Source: Acidimicrobiia bacterium
GTDB taxonomy: Bacteria; Actinomycetota; Acidimicrobiia; Spongiisociales; SHLN01
NCBI GenBank assembly: GCA_030623545.1
Contig: JAUXLW010000038.1
Location: forward strand, 1-9,100
Length of the DNA stretch: 9,100 nt
Direction of reading: 5' to 3'
In this document: one piece after another, positions 1-6,180 of the stretch
Layout: every line of letters begins with the position of its first letter
How positions within the stretch are numbered: the stretch's first letter is position 1
The notes under the pieces: generated by a model
What the model saw: only the letters and a program-made list of their open reading frames with translations
What the model was told of the DNA's origin: nothing
Database searches by the model: none
Position numbers and translations under genes: made by a program

Positions 1-13
1 CATTCCTGCTGTT

Positions 14-30
14 GGTGGGCACCACCCACC
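14..30. repeat. Short hairpin beyond the kinase operon
   Basis: GGTGGG (14-19) and CCCACC (25-30) form a 6-bp perfect stem around a 5-nt loop, directly next to the larger inverted repeat at 33-80. The two hairpins together fill almost all of the first 80 bases. A second transcription stop or part of the same repeated element is possible. No coding sequence can be supported in 1-77. Confidence 0.3.
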
Positions 31-32
31 CC

Positions 33-80
33 TAACCCCTCCCACTCCGCTGCGAAGACTCCGCTCCGCAGGAGGGGTTA
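33..80. terminator. Inverted repeat at the 3' end of the kinase gene
   Basis: TAACCCCTCC at 33-42 and GGAGGGGTTA at 71-80 are perfect reverse complements of 10 bp. The 28-nt spacer holds a second possible pairing (TGCG 51-54 with CGCA 67-70) and two copies of ACTCCGCT. The right arm contains the histidine kinase stop codon (TAA on the minus strand, 80-78). There is no T-run, so it is not a classical rho-independent terminator on either strand. It may be a bidirectional terminator, an mRNA 3'-end stabiliser, or one copy of a dispersed REP-like palindrome. The position at a gene end is seen; the role is inferred. Confidence 0.55.
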
Positions 81-1460
81 AGCCACTTCGCCGATGTCGA
101 TGTGTAGCGGTAGGCGCAGCGTGAAGACGCTCCAATCGCTGATGTGGTCATAGGTGAGGTCGCCGCCCATGAGGCGGGCGAGCTGGCGGGAGATTGTCAG
201 CCCCAGTCCCACCGATGTTGGAAGGCCGACGCGATCATGCGCTCGCTGGTATGGCTCGAATATGGCTTCCCGGCTCTCTTCGGGAATTCCTGAGCCGTTG
301 TCCCAGACGTAGATGAACGACCCCTCGAGGTTGGCCTTGGATTCGACCCGGATGATCTCGCCGCCGTAGCGAATGGCATTAGTGATGAGGTTCCGAAGAA
401 TCTGCCTGAACCGCAATGGATCGGCGGTGGCCCAGCCCTCGATGGCGGCGTCGAGAACTATGCCCTGCTCCAACTCGATCGGCTCGAGCACCGTCGCCAC
501 TTCGGCCTGCAAATCCACCGGCATCCTTCGCACTACGACCTTGCCGATGTCGGCCCGCGACGCCACCAGCAGGTCCTCAATGAGGTGGGCCAGATCGCGG
601 CTTTCGACGGCGAGGAGGTGAAGCAGCTCCCGGCGCTCTTCGTCGCTCATGTCGACATACTGCTCCTGAAGGCTTTCGGCAACGCCGTACACCGTGGTGA
701 GAGGCGTCCGCAGCTCATGGCTGATCGCGGCCAGGAACTCATCCTTTGAACGCGCCAATTCGGCCATGCGGGTTTCGGCCGCCTTACGTTCCGTGATGTC
801 GGCGATCGCCACCAGTACCCGGGTCAGATCAAGTTGCGAGCCCATCGTCGGCACTCGCCAGCTGAGAATGCCGTCAAGCGGCTTCCCCTCGAGCGTGACC
901 ATTTCTAACTCCATATCGAGCTTGGAGTCACCTCTCCAAACAGCCAGAAACTGCTCCATGAAGGTTTCCGTATTGGTGATGTCTTCAGGATCGAGGTTGC
1001 CGATGAGACTCTCCCGGCCTCCGGCCTCGAAAAGCTCGGACGCCGCGTGGTTGGCATCCTGCACCGTTATCAGGGAGATCGCATGATCGAGATCTTCAGG
1101 ATTGTGGTCCAGGTAGTAACGAAGATCACGCACTCCGTTCTCTTTGAGGGCTCCCAAGAAGGCCGCCACTTCCGTGAAATCCTCCTCCCACATCGCGATC
1201 GGAGAGTTGACAAACAAGTTGCGATAGTGATTCTCCGTCCGCTCCACGCTCCGGGCTCTTGTCTCCAGCTCGGCGTGGAGCTGCTGTATCTCCTGGGAGG
1301 TCATGTCCAACGAGCGCTCGAGCCGGGAACGGGCTCGAGCGCTTTTCTCATAGGCGTGCTCCACCCGCTCGAGAAAGGAGGCCCATACTTCGGGATCAGC
1401 CGGCGGATTCTCGACGTCGATCCCCAGCCGGCGGAGTTGCCGCTGGAGGACCGGGTTCAT
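78..1460 (-). CDS. PAS-domain sensor histidine kinase (orphan)
   Basis: This 460-residue protein reads as a signal-sensing histidine kinase that autophosphorylates and would pass the phosphate to a response regulator. Residues about 35-75 look like a coiled coil. Residues about 75-225 form a PAS-like region ending in the usual linker (DITERKAAETRMAEL). The HisKA helix carries the phospho-acceptor His248 in SHELRTP. The ATPase domain has an N box (N357, N361), G1 box DNGSGIP (D387), F box IFEPY and G2 box GLGL (418-421). All catalytic motifs look intact. There is no membrane segment, so a cytosolic sensor is likely. The ATG has GGGGAG at 1466-1471, 5 nt upstream, and overlaps the stop of a 33-residue ORF by ATGA, implying translational coupling. 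No response regulator lies in the window, so partner and signal are unknown. Confidence 0.93.
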   Translation of the reverse strand: MNPVLQRQLRRLGIDVENPPADPEVWASFLERVEHAYEKSARARSRLERSLDMTSQEIQQLHAELETRARSVERTENHYRNLFVNSPIAMWEEDFTEVAAFLGALKENGVRDLRYYLDHNPEDLDHAISLITVQDANHAASELFEAGGRESLIGNLDPEDITNTETFMEQFLAVWRGDSKLDMELEMVTLEGKPLDGILSWRVPTMGSQLDLTRVLVAIADITERKAAETRMAELARSKDEFLAAISHELRTPLTTVYGVAESLQEQYVDMSDEERRELLHLLAVESRDLAHLIEDLLVASRADIGKVVVRRMPVDLQAEVATVLEPIELEQGIVLDAAIEGWATADPLRFRQILRNLITNAIRYGGEIIRVESKANLEGSFIYVWDNGSGIPEESREAIFEPYQRAHDRVGLPTSVGLGLTISRQLARLMGGDLTYDHISDWSVFTLRLPLHIDIGEVA

Positions 1461-1558
1461 GAGCGCTCCCCGATCACCGTTGGAGTCCGGGAAAAATCGT
1501 CCTCAGGAAATGGCCCCGCCCAGACGCCACCGTCGTACTGCAATGTCTGAACCTGCAT
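1457..1558 (-). CDS. 33-residue ORF coupled to the kinase gene
   Basis: This short ORF starts MQVQTLQYDGGVWAG and ends GERS. Three things support translation: AAAGGG (1567-1572) sits 8 nt before its ATG, its TGA overlaps the kinase ATG as ATGA, and it lies on the same strand in a compact gene run. It has no signal peptide or membrane segment. The opening (short beta-like start, aromatic/GG-W, P-P-D, then a T-V-I stretch) weakly resembles the beginning of FIST sensory proteins, which are often encoded next to histidine kinases. It could therefore be the stub of a FIST gene that lost its middle, a regulatory peptide, or a leader that only feeds ribosomes to the kinase start. The FIST resemblance is from memory and not tested. 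Confidence 0.5.
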   Translation of the reverse strand: MQVQTLQYDGGVWAGPFPEDDFSRTPTVIGERS

Positions 1559-1581
1559 CAGCGAATCCCTTTGAGAACCAA

Positions 1582-1610
1582 GGATTCATCGGCCAGATGG
1601 CCCCTGATCC
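1582..1610 (-). other. Imperfect hairpin between membrane-protein gene and 33-residue ORF
   Basis: Just after the TAA of the membrane-protein gene, GGAT/ATCC (1582-1585 with 1607-1610) encloses GGCC/GGCC (1591-1594 with 1599-1602) with a 4-nt loop. No T-run follows on the minus strand. It could be a weak terminator, a processing site or chance. Confidence 0.25.
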
Positions 1611-1934
1611 TTAGGTAGAGAAGAACAAGAACCAGGCTCCGACGGCGACCACGCCGAAGAAGAAAGCTGCCTTGAAGGCACTCCTGGTTACTCCCCAGAA
1701 GAAGCCGATTCCTGCCACGATGCCGACGATGACTAGGACGGCTGTGAACAAAGGATTGCTGGAAGCAAAATCGAGAAATTGATCTGGAATTCGGTCGAGC
1801 ACAGCGTCAGGAATTTGATCCTTGAGCGAGTCGGGTATCCGATCGAGGCCCTCCAGTTGCTCAATGACACTGGGGTCGAGATCCTCCACAACGTCGGGGG
1901 GAAGATCGTCGAGAACGTCAAAAAGGGTGCTCAT
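1611..1934 (-). CDS. Small membrane protein with octapeptide repeats
   Basis: I do not recognise a named family for this 107-residue protein. The N-terminal half is acidic and built on a period of eight residues: IPDSLKDQ (33-40), IPDAVLDR (41-48), IPDQFLDF (49-56), with looser copies LPPDVVED (11-18) and LDPSVIEQ (19-26). The C-terminal half has two hydrophobic segments, about 62-80 and 88-105, joined by a short loop with R84 and K88, consistent with a membrane hairpin whose acidic repeat domain faces the cytoplasm. There is no clear Shine-Dalgarno; instead TAGAGT lies 9 nt before the ATG, suggesting a nearly leaderless mRNA. It is 85 nt downstream of the phosphodiesterase gene and 52 nt upstream of the 33-residue ORF, so it may head a unit that includes the kinase. 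Function unknown. Confidence 0.75.
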   Translation of the reverse strand: MSTLFDVLDDLPPDVVEDLDPSVIEQLEGLDRIPDSLKDQIPDAVLDRIPDQFLDFASSNPLFTAVLVIVGIVAGIGFFWGVTRSAFKAAFFFGVVAVGAWFLFFST

Positions 1935-1943
1935 GGCGATGCG

Positions 1944-1949
1944 ACTCTA
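1944..1949 (-). promoter_or_regulatory. Candidate -10 element of the small membrane-protein gene
   Basis: TAGAGT on the minus strand fits the TAnnnT pattern of actinobacterial -10 hexamers and lies 9 nt before the ATG at 1934. The nine bases TAGAGTCGC are identical to those in front of tldD. I see no good -35 hexamer. Confidence 0.4.
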
Positions 1950-2019
1950 GTGCCCCGACCAGTAACGTTTGCCGCGTTCAGGACGGCCAGTGACGCCGCT
2001 GGACAGAGCAGTCGTGGTC

Positions 2020-2808
2020 TCAGGACCACTGACCTCGCTCTTGCAGCAACTGTTTGAGGGTGTCGGGACGGTCGGTGATGATGCCGTGCACCCCGCCGTC
2101 CAGCAGCCGACTCATCTGGGCAGGATCGTTGACCGTCCAAACATGCACCTGAAGACCGGCCGCCTCGGCTGCCTCCAGCAGCTTGCCGTCCGGCAGTTTC
2201 ACGAAGGCGAACTCCTCGGGGATTTGCAGGGCGTCGGCCCTGGTCCGCAAGCTGCGGCCGACGCGGGCCGCAGTCCACAACGCCAGCGTCTCAGCCGGAC
2301 CCGCGGAAGTCGCCACCCTCCCGGAGCTGGCCCGGCGAAAGCGCGCCAGCCGGCGCCCCGAGAAGGACCCGACGATCACCTGGTCCTCTAAGCCTCCCCG
2401 AGAAAGGAAGTCGGCCAGAACATCTTCCAGTCCCTCCTGCTTGAGATCGAGGGTGAGCCTGACGCCTGGAAACGTCCCCATCAGCTCGTCGAGGCGGGGC
2501 ACGGTGATCCCCGACCCCCGGCGCGGGAACCCTTCATGGGGAGCGAAGTTGTAGGCGGCATCAAGCCTGCTCAGTTCATCCCAGGTGACGGAGCTGAGGG
2601 AGCCCGAGCCGTCGGTGATGCGTTCCAGGGTGTCGTCGTGGAATGCGACCAGAACTCCATCGGAAGTCATATGGAGGTCGGTTTCCATGTAGCGATAACC
2701 GAGGTCTATTGCTCCCTGAAAGGCTACGAGGGTGTTCTCGGGCCAAAGCAGGCGGCTGCCGCGGTGGGCTATCGCCAGAGGAGGCGAGTCGGAGAAGTAG
2801 GGGCGCAC
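2020..2808 (-). CDS. Glycerophosphodiester phosphodiesterase
   Basis: This enzyme of the GDPD family (TIM barrel) hydrolyses glycerophosphodiesters such as deacylated phospholipids to sn-glycerol 3-phosphate and an alcohol. Counting from the GTG at 2808 (262 residues), the catalytic motifs are all present: AHRG (H15, R16), PENT (E24, N25), METDLHMTSDG (E42, D44), AFHDDTLERITDGSG (H57), the Lys in LTLDLKQ (K123), and the C-terminal VHVWTVND and GIITDRPDTL. No signal peptide is evident, so it is probably cytosolic. A TTG at 2841 in frame would extend it by 11 residues, but that codon sits in the T-tract of the terminator upstream. The GTG is preceded 7 nt away by TATCCT, a -10-like hexamer, and gives the usual short lead before the HRG motif, so I prefer it. 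Length agrees with stand-alone family members. Confidence 0.92.
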   Translation of the reverse strand: MRPYFSDSPPLAIAHRGSRLLWPENTLVAFQGAIDLGYRYMETDLHMTSDGVLVAFHDDTLERITDGSGSLSSVTWDELSRLDAAYNFAPHEGFPRRGSGITVPRLDELMGTFPGVRLTLDLKQEGLEDVLADFLSRGGLEDQVIVGSFSGRRLARFRRASSGRVATSAGPAETLALWTAARVGRSLRTRADALQIPEEFAFVKLPDGKLLEAAEAAGLQVHVWTVNDPAQMSRLLDGGVHGIITDRPDTLKQLLQERGQWS

Positions 2809-2815
2809 GCCCGGC

Positions 2816-2821
2816 AGGATA
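2816..2821 (-). promoter_or_regulatory. Candidate -10 element of the phosphodiesterase gene
   Basis: TATCCT on the minus strand lies exactly 7 nt before the proposed GTG start at 2808, the spacing expected for a leaderless transcript. TTGATT (2841-2846, minus strand) could act as a -35 with a long 19-nt spacer. The upstream terminator supports a fresh promoter here. Confidence 0.45.
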
Positions 2822-2839
2822 GCTGGCGGCAAACCCCGC

Positions 2840-2871
2840 AAATCAAAGAGAGGACCCGGTTAGGCCCTCTC
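2840..2871 (-). terminator. Rho-independent-type terminator after the tldDE unit
   Basis: On the minus strand a 9-bp stem (GAGAGGGCC with GGTCCTCTC, one G-T wobble; plus-strand 2863-2871 and 2848-2856) closes a 6-nt loop and is followed by TTTGATTT (2847-2840). It begins about 23 nt past the stop of the 70-residue protein gene, so it would end the tldD-tldE-small protein transcript. On the plus strand no T-run follows, so it looks directional. Confidence 0.7.
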
Positions 2872-2893
2872 CTCGCTTGATTGTTGGTGGTTT

Positions 2894-3106
2894 CTAGCCG
2901 TCGCCCTTGGCGTCGTCATCGTCATCGCCGTCGAACTTGTCCTTCACGCCTTCCACGACGTCTCCGGCCTTGTCCTTGACGGCGTCAAACGCATCTCCGG
3001 CCTTGTCGCCGACCTTCTCGGCGACGTCGCCGATGCTCTCGCCGACATCGCCTGCGGTCTCCTTCGCCGTGCCAAACCAACCTTTAATGGTGTCCATGAG
3101 ACCCAT
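2894..3106 (-). CDS. Small acidic 11-mer repeat (LEA-like) protein
   Basis: A 70-residue, soluble, highly charged protein. After MGLMDTIKGWFG come three in-register 11-residue repeats: GDVAEKVGDKA (26-36), GDAFDAVKDKA (37-47) and GDVVEGVKDKF (48-58), then an acidic tail with DDDDD. Such 11-mers are typical of LEA-type proteins and similar short actinobacterial proteins, disordered in solution and able to form amphipathic helices. The opening also recalls the short Rv0909/MT0933-type 'antitoxin' family, but I cannot assign it. The start is fixed by AGGGAG (3115-3120) 8 nt before the ATG; a longer in-frame reading reaching into tldE (to 3358) has unlike composition and is rejected. It begins 61 nt after the tldE stop and ends just before a terminator, so it is probably cotranscribed with tldDE. 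Stress protection, membrane contact, or being a TldD/E substrate are all conjecture. Confidence 0.8.
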   Translation of the reverse strand: MGLMDTIKGWFGTAKETAGDVGESIGDVAEKVGDKAGDAFDAVKDKAGDVVEGVKDKFDGDDDDDAKGDG

Positions 3107-3167
3107 GTTTGTTACTCCCTGTCTGTGTGCGACCCATAGTGTGCCATTTACGAGCCTCCGGCGAAAC

Positions 3168-4496
3168 TCAGCCCTGGGCTCCGCCCGTGAAATGCCACTC
3201 GGCGAGATGAAGGCTGGGAGCCGAAACCAGCCCGGGACCCACCTCGCTATCGGCCAATCTGGCGTCCGATCCCACCCCCACCAGCTTTCCAGACTCCAAT
3301 GCGCCAATGATCGACTGGGTAAATCGGAGATTGGAGACGGCCCCGGCAATCTCTCCACCCTCGATGAGGAACGTCCCGTTGCGGGTGAGGCCGGTGATCA
3401 CCTGGGTCCGGGGATCGAGAATACGGCAGTAGTTGAACGAGCTGACAAACAGTCCCCTGTCGACCGAAGCGATCATCTCCTCCTGGCTTTGAGATCCGGG
3501 ATGGAAATGGAGGTTGGTGGGAACCGGTCCATAGAGGTCACCGCCATGAATGGCATGGCCGGTCGAGACGGTTCCTGCCTTGACTGAGGTTCGGCGGTCA
3601 TGAGCGAGAGCTTTGGAGATTCCCGCCTCAACCAGCGTCAGCGACCGTTTGGGGGTCCCGTCGGCATCAAATGATGGTCCCACTGCCAATGGATCGAGAA
3701 AGTCGTCAACAATTGTCACCCGGGCGTCGAACTGGCTCTCCCCCAGGGCGACAAAGCTCTGGCCCTCGTCGTGCTGTTTGGCGTTCCATCCGTAGAAAGC
3801 AAGAAAGTACATCATCGTGGCCACGCATTCGGGCGAGAGGACCACCTCATAGGCAGCCGGCTCGAGCTCAGCGGGATCCGCCGCCGCTCGGGCAGTCTTG
3901 ACGGCCATCGCCCCGACCGGGGCGCCCTCGATCTTGCTCAATGCCGCCGCAGTGGCATGGCCGGCTCCGGCCGCAGTTCCGAACTGGTGAATCCCGTCCA
4001 GCGTGGCTCGCGAGATGCTGGTCTCGAGGGATTGGCCTGCCGAGTTGGCAAAAGCCACCGGGCCGCCATCGGTGTCGCAATAACCGGCAGCCAGCGAGCC
4101 CTCAGCCGCCGTGATGAAGTCTCGGGCTCTTGTCGCTCGCTCTACCGGCGTGGCCCTGGCGGTACCGACATCGAAATGGCTCGCTCCCATAGCCATTGCG
4201 GGCGGGGCCAACCCCGGCCAGTCGGTGTCGGTAGGTCGCAGATGGGCGGCATGAATCGTCTCTTCAACCAGCGCTCGCAGCCCCTCCTCATCGGCCCTGG
4301 TAGTCGTGGCAGCCGCCACCTTGCCATCTACCGCCACTTTCAGCTGAACGGTACGGCCGCTTTCGGCCACGTTCTGATGGATGAAAGAGTTGGCGAAGCG
4401 GGTCAAGCCCTGGTTGGTGCCGTCGACCGTTACCTGAGCCTCGGCCCGGTCACCGACCATCCCAACCACCATCTCGGCAAGCGGAGCAACTTTCAT
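3168..4496 (-). CDS. tldE: TldE/PmbA subunit of the TldD/E metallopeptidase
   Basis: This 442-residue protein is the non-catalytic partner of TldD. In Escherichia coli the TldD-TldE heterodimer is a zinc protease that degrades unfolded peptides, matures microcin B17 and helps remove the CcdA antitoxin. As expected for TldE, there is no HExxxH motif. Family-like stretches include the N-terminal RFANSFIHQNV region (about 33-43), EVVLSPECVATMM in the middle, and the C-terminal TGLTRNGTFLIEGGEI followed by NLRFTQS. Length matches the family (about 440-450). The ATG overlaps the tldD stop as ATGA (4493-4496), with GGTGGGGG inside the end of tldD as ribosome binding site, so equal synthesis of both subunits through translational coupling is likely. 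Confidence 0.93.
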   Translation of the reverse strand: MKVAPLAEMVVGMVGDRAEAQVTVDGTNQGLTRFANSFIHQNVAESGRTVQLKVAVDGKVAAATTTRADEEGLRALVEETIHAAHLRPTDTDWPGLAPPAMAMGASHFDVGTARATPVERATRARDFITAAEGSLAAGYCDTDGGPVAFANSAGQSLETSISRATLDGIHQFGTAAGAGHATAAALSKIEGAPVGAMAVKTARAAADPAELEPAAYEVVLSPECVATMMYFLAFYGWNAKQHDEGQSFVALGESQFDARVTIVDDFLDPLAVGPSFDADGTPKRSLTLVEAGISKALAHDRRTSVKAGTVSTGHAIHGGDLYGPVPTNLHFHPGSQSQEEMIASVDRGLFVSSFNYCRILDPRTQVITGLTRNGTFLIEGGEIAGAVSNLRFTQSIIGALESGKLVGVGSDARLADSEVGPGLVSAPSLHLAEWHFTGGAQG

Positions 4497-5926
4497 CCCT
4501 TAACCCCCACCCTCACATCGCGGAAGCGCCCCGCGCTGGCCGGATGACCGGTGTGGCCGATCTGCATTGGCTGACCTTTGCCACAGTTGGGGAGCCCCCA
4601 GTAGACCTGCTCAGAGGACAACATGTCGAGTGAGGCCCAGAACTGCGGGCTGATGCCGGTGTAGGTGGGGTTGCGTAACATGCGGCCCAGGCGCCCATTC
4701 TTGACCTCCCAGCCCACCTCGCAGCCAAACTGGAAGTTGAGCCGTTTGTCGTCGATGGACCAGGAACGGTTGGTCGCCATGTAGATGCCGTCCCGGGTCT
4801 CCGAGATTATCTCCTCGAATGAGGACTCTCCGGGAAGCAAACCGACGTTCGTCATTCGCACCATCGGCATCCGGTTGTAGCCGTCACCCCGCACCATGCC
4901 TCCGGGGGCCAGGCCGGCGATGGCGGCCGAATCGCGCCCCGACAACACACCGACCCACACGCCCTCCTTGACCAGATCCACGCACTGGGCCGGCGTCCCC
5001 TCATCATCGAAACCGAAGGTGGCCAGGGATCCCGGGAGCGTGGCGTCGGCAGTGATATTCATGAGGGGCGAGCCAAACTGCAACGTGCCGAGCTGGTCCA
5101 GATCCAGCCAGGAGGTCCCGGCAAACGCAGCCTCCCAGCCCAGGATCCGATCGAGCTCAGTGGCGTGGCCGACTGATTCGTGAATCTGCAGGGCCAGCTG
5201 GCTGGACTCGAGAATCACATCGGTGGTGCCGCCCGGGCACTCATCTGCCGACAGCAAAGCCACCGCCTCCTCGGCAACCCGCCCGGCATTGCCTGGCAGG
5301 TCGAACCGTCGGATCACCTCGTAGCCGCCACTCTCGAACTGTCCGAAGGACTGCGGGTAGGAACGACGCTGGGTCTCGCTCTCCCCCACCGCCGTCGCAG
5401 CCATGTCGCCACCGGCTTCCACCAGATGCTGTGAGATCTTGTGACCCTGACTCGACACGAAGAACTTCTCCGTGTCCCAAAAGTTCATCGAAGCCTGCGC
5501 CAGCGTCACTCCCGTAACCCCCTGCATGGTCTCGGTGACGCCAACGAGGAGATCGGCCTTCTCAGAGAGGGCAACGCCCCACGGGTTCTCCTCGTGGGAC
5601 GTCTCATAGTGCGCCTCGACTACGGGCACGTCAGTCAGGTGAAGAGCCGGCCCTGGTGCCATCGCTGAGGCGGTGGCGATGGCAGCGGCCTCGGCTCCTG
5701 CTGCCAGGGCCGCCTGTTCCGTCAACTCGGGGGTGGCGAAAAAGCCCCACGACGATCCGATGAGAGCTCGCACCCCCACCCCGGCCCTCTCGTCGTAATC
5801 AAGTGCCTCGAGGTTGCCGTTGAGACACGCCAGGCTCTGCTGTTTGCTGAGCACTACCCGGGCGTCGGCATAGGCGGCCCCGGCCGCCAGAGCGCCTTCC
5901 ACGGCTGATTGGGAGATCGCAAACAT
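4493..5926 (-). CDS. tldD: TldD zinc metallopeptidase subunit
   Basis: Catalytic subunit of the TldD/E peptidase, a cytosolic enzyme that encloses and cleaves small unfolded polypeptides. Counting from the ATG at 5926 (477 residues), the zinc motif HESVGH gives H249, E250 and H253, followed by ATELDRI and AGTSWL as in other TldD proteins. The Cys of PNCGKGQPMQIG (C448) matches the third metal ligand known as Cys454 in E. coli. The N-terminal fold (AAYADARV, then AGVGVRALIGSSWGFFAT) and length also fit. An in-frame GTG at 5968, with AAGG 7 nt before it, would add 14 residues. I prefer the ATG because homologues start right at this alpha-helical segment and because TAGAGT lies 7 nt upstream, giving a leaderless start. 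First gene of the tldD-tldE-small protein unit, divergent from the plus-strand genes. Confidence 0.94.
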   Translation of the reverse strand: MFAISQSAVEGALAAGAAYADARVVLSKQQSLACLNGNLEALDYDERAGVGVRALIGSSWGFFATPELTEQAALAAGAEAAAIATASAMAPGPALHLTDVPVVEAHYETSHEENPWGVALSEKADLLVGVTETMQGVTGVTLAQASMNFWDTEKFFVSSQGHKISQHLVEAGGDMAATAVGESETQRRSYPQSFGQFESGGYEVIRRFDLPGNAGRVAEEAVALLSADECPGGTTDVILESSQLALQIHESVGHATELDRILGWEAAFAGTSWLDLDQLGTLQFGSPLMNITADATLPGSLATFGFDDEGTPAQCVDLVKEGVWVGVLSGRDSAAIAGLAPGGMVRGDGYNRMPMVRMTNVGLLPGESSFEEIISETRDGIYMATNRSWSIDDKRLNFQFGCEVGWEVKNGRLGRMLRNPTYTGISPQFWASLDMLSSEQVYWGLPNCGKGQPMQIGHTGHPASAGRFRDVRVGVKG

Positions 5927-5933
5927 CGGAGCG

Positions 5934-5939
5934 ACTCTA
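5934..5939 (-). promoter_or_regulatory. Candidate -10 element of tldD
   Basis: TAGAGT on the minus strand lies 7 nt before the ATG at 5926, the typical distance from a -10 hexamer to the first transcribed base. No strong -35 is visible (GTGGGA at 5957-5962 matches only three of six). If correct, tldD mRNA is leaderless. Confidence 0.45.
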
Positions 5940-5973
5940 TCGGAAAATACACCGGTTCCCACCTCCACACCGT

Positions 5974-5979
5974 TACCTT
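5974..5979 (+). promoter_or_regulatory. Candidate -10 element in the divergent region
   Basis: TACCTT fits TAnnnT and lies 6 nt before an ATG at 5986 that opens a 53-residue ORF. No -35 is recognisable. It lies about 35 nt from the oppositely directed tldD -10, so the two promoters would be back to back. Confidence 0.25.
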
Positions 5980-5985
5980 GCTGGG

Positions 5986-6147
5986 ATGACTTCCACAGGC
6001 ACCAGGAACCTCTGGCCCTTTGAGTCGACCGACGGAGGCGGCCTGCGCTGTGTGCTGCGTCGCCGACCCGCCCGCCCCCGGGCCGGGCCCGGTTCGCAGA
6101 CCGGCCAATCGCGAGCAGTCCAGGTCTTGCGCAAGTCCCGGCCCTGA
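5986..6147 (+). CDS. Doubtful 53-residue basic ORF
   Basis: ATG to TGA, 53 codons, beginning MTSTGTRNLWPFESTDGGG and continuing as an arginine- and proline-rich tail. In its favour are the leaderless-type TACCTT 6 nt upstream and its neat fit in the 254-nt gap between tldD and the SLOG gene. Against it are the low-complexity basic composition expected from random GC-rich sequence and the lack of any recognisable family. A CCGGGCCCGG palindrome (6083-6092) lies inside. It may be a peptide gene, a degraded gene start, or non-coding spacer. Confidence 0.25.
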   Translation: MTSTGTRNLWPFESTDGGGLRCVLRRRPARPRAGPGSQTGQSRAVQVLRKSRP

Positions 6148-6172
6148 CCCCTTCCGGCGCGTCACCTAAGCT
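6144..6172 (+). promoter_or_regulatory. Promoter of the SLOG-ATPase unit
   Basis: CTGACC (6144-6149, four of six bases of TTGACA) and TAAGCT (6167-6172, TAnnnT) are separated by 17 nt. The -10 ends 8 nt before the ATG at 6181, so the message would be leaderless or nearly so. This is the best two-part promoter in the window. Its -35 overlaps the stop codon of the doubtful 53-residue ORF. Confidence 0.55.
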
Positions 6173-6180
6173 TGAAGCAC

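Noticed and set aside
3107..3167. Separate promoter for the 70-residue gene
   Set aside because: Only poor -10 candidates (CACTAT) and no -35; the strong ribosome binding site and 61-nt gap fit cotranscription with tldDE.
2894..3358. 154-residue reading of the 11-mer repeat gene
   Set aside because: The extra 84 residues overlap the tldE end and have unrelated composition, while ATG 3106 has a strong ribosome binding site at ideal spacing.
2907..3587. 226-codon plus-strand ORF rich in Ser/Pro/Thr
   Set aside because: Its Ser/Pro-rich start is the mirror of the 11-mer repeat gene on the other strand and the remainder is antisense to tldE.
3771..4547. 258-codon plus-strand ORF opposite tldE
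   Set aside because: It is antisense to a well-conserved gene, has no family-like sequence, and is typical of long chance ORFs in GC-rich DNA.
6071..6150. tRNA-like GGTTCG stretch in the divergent spacer
   Set aside because: GGTTCG at 6091 resembles a T-loop, but no acceptor stem, anticodon arm or correct spacing can be built around it.
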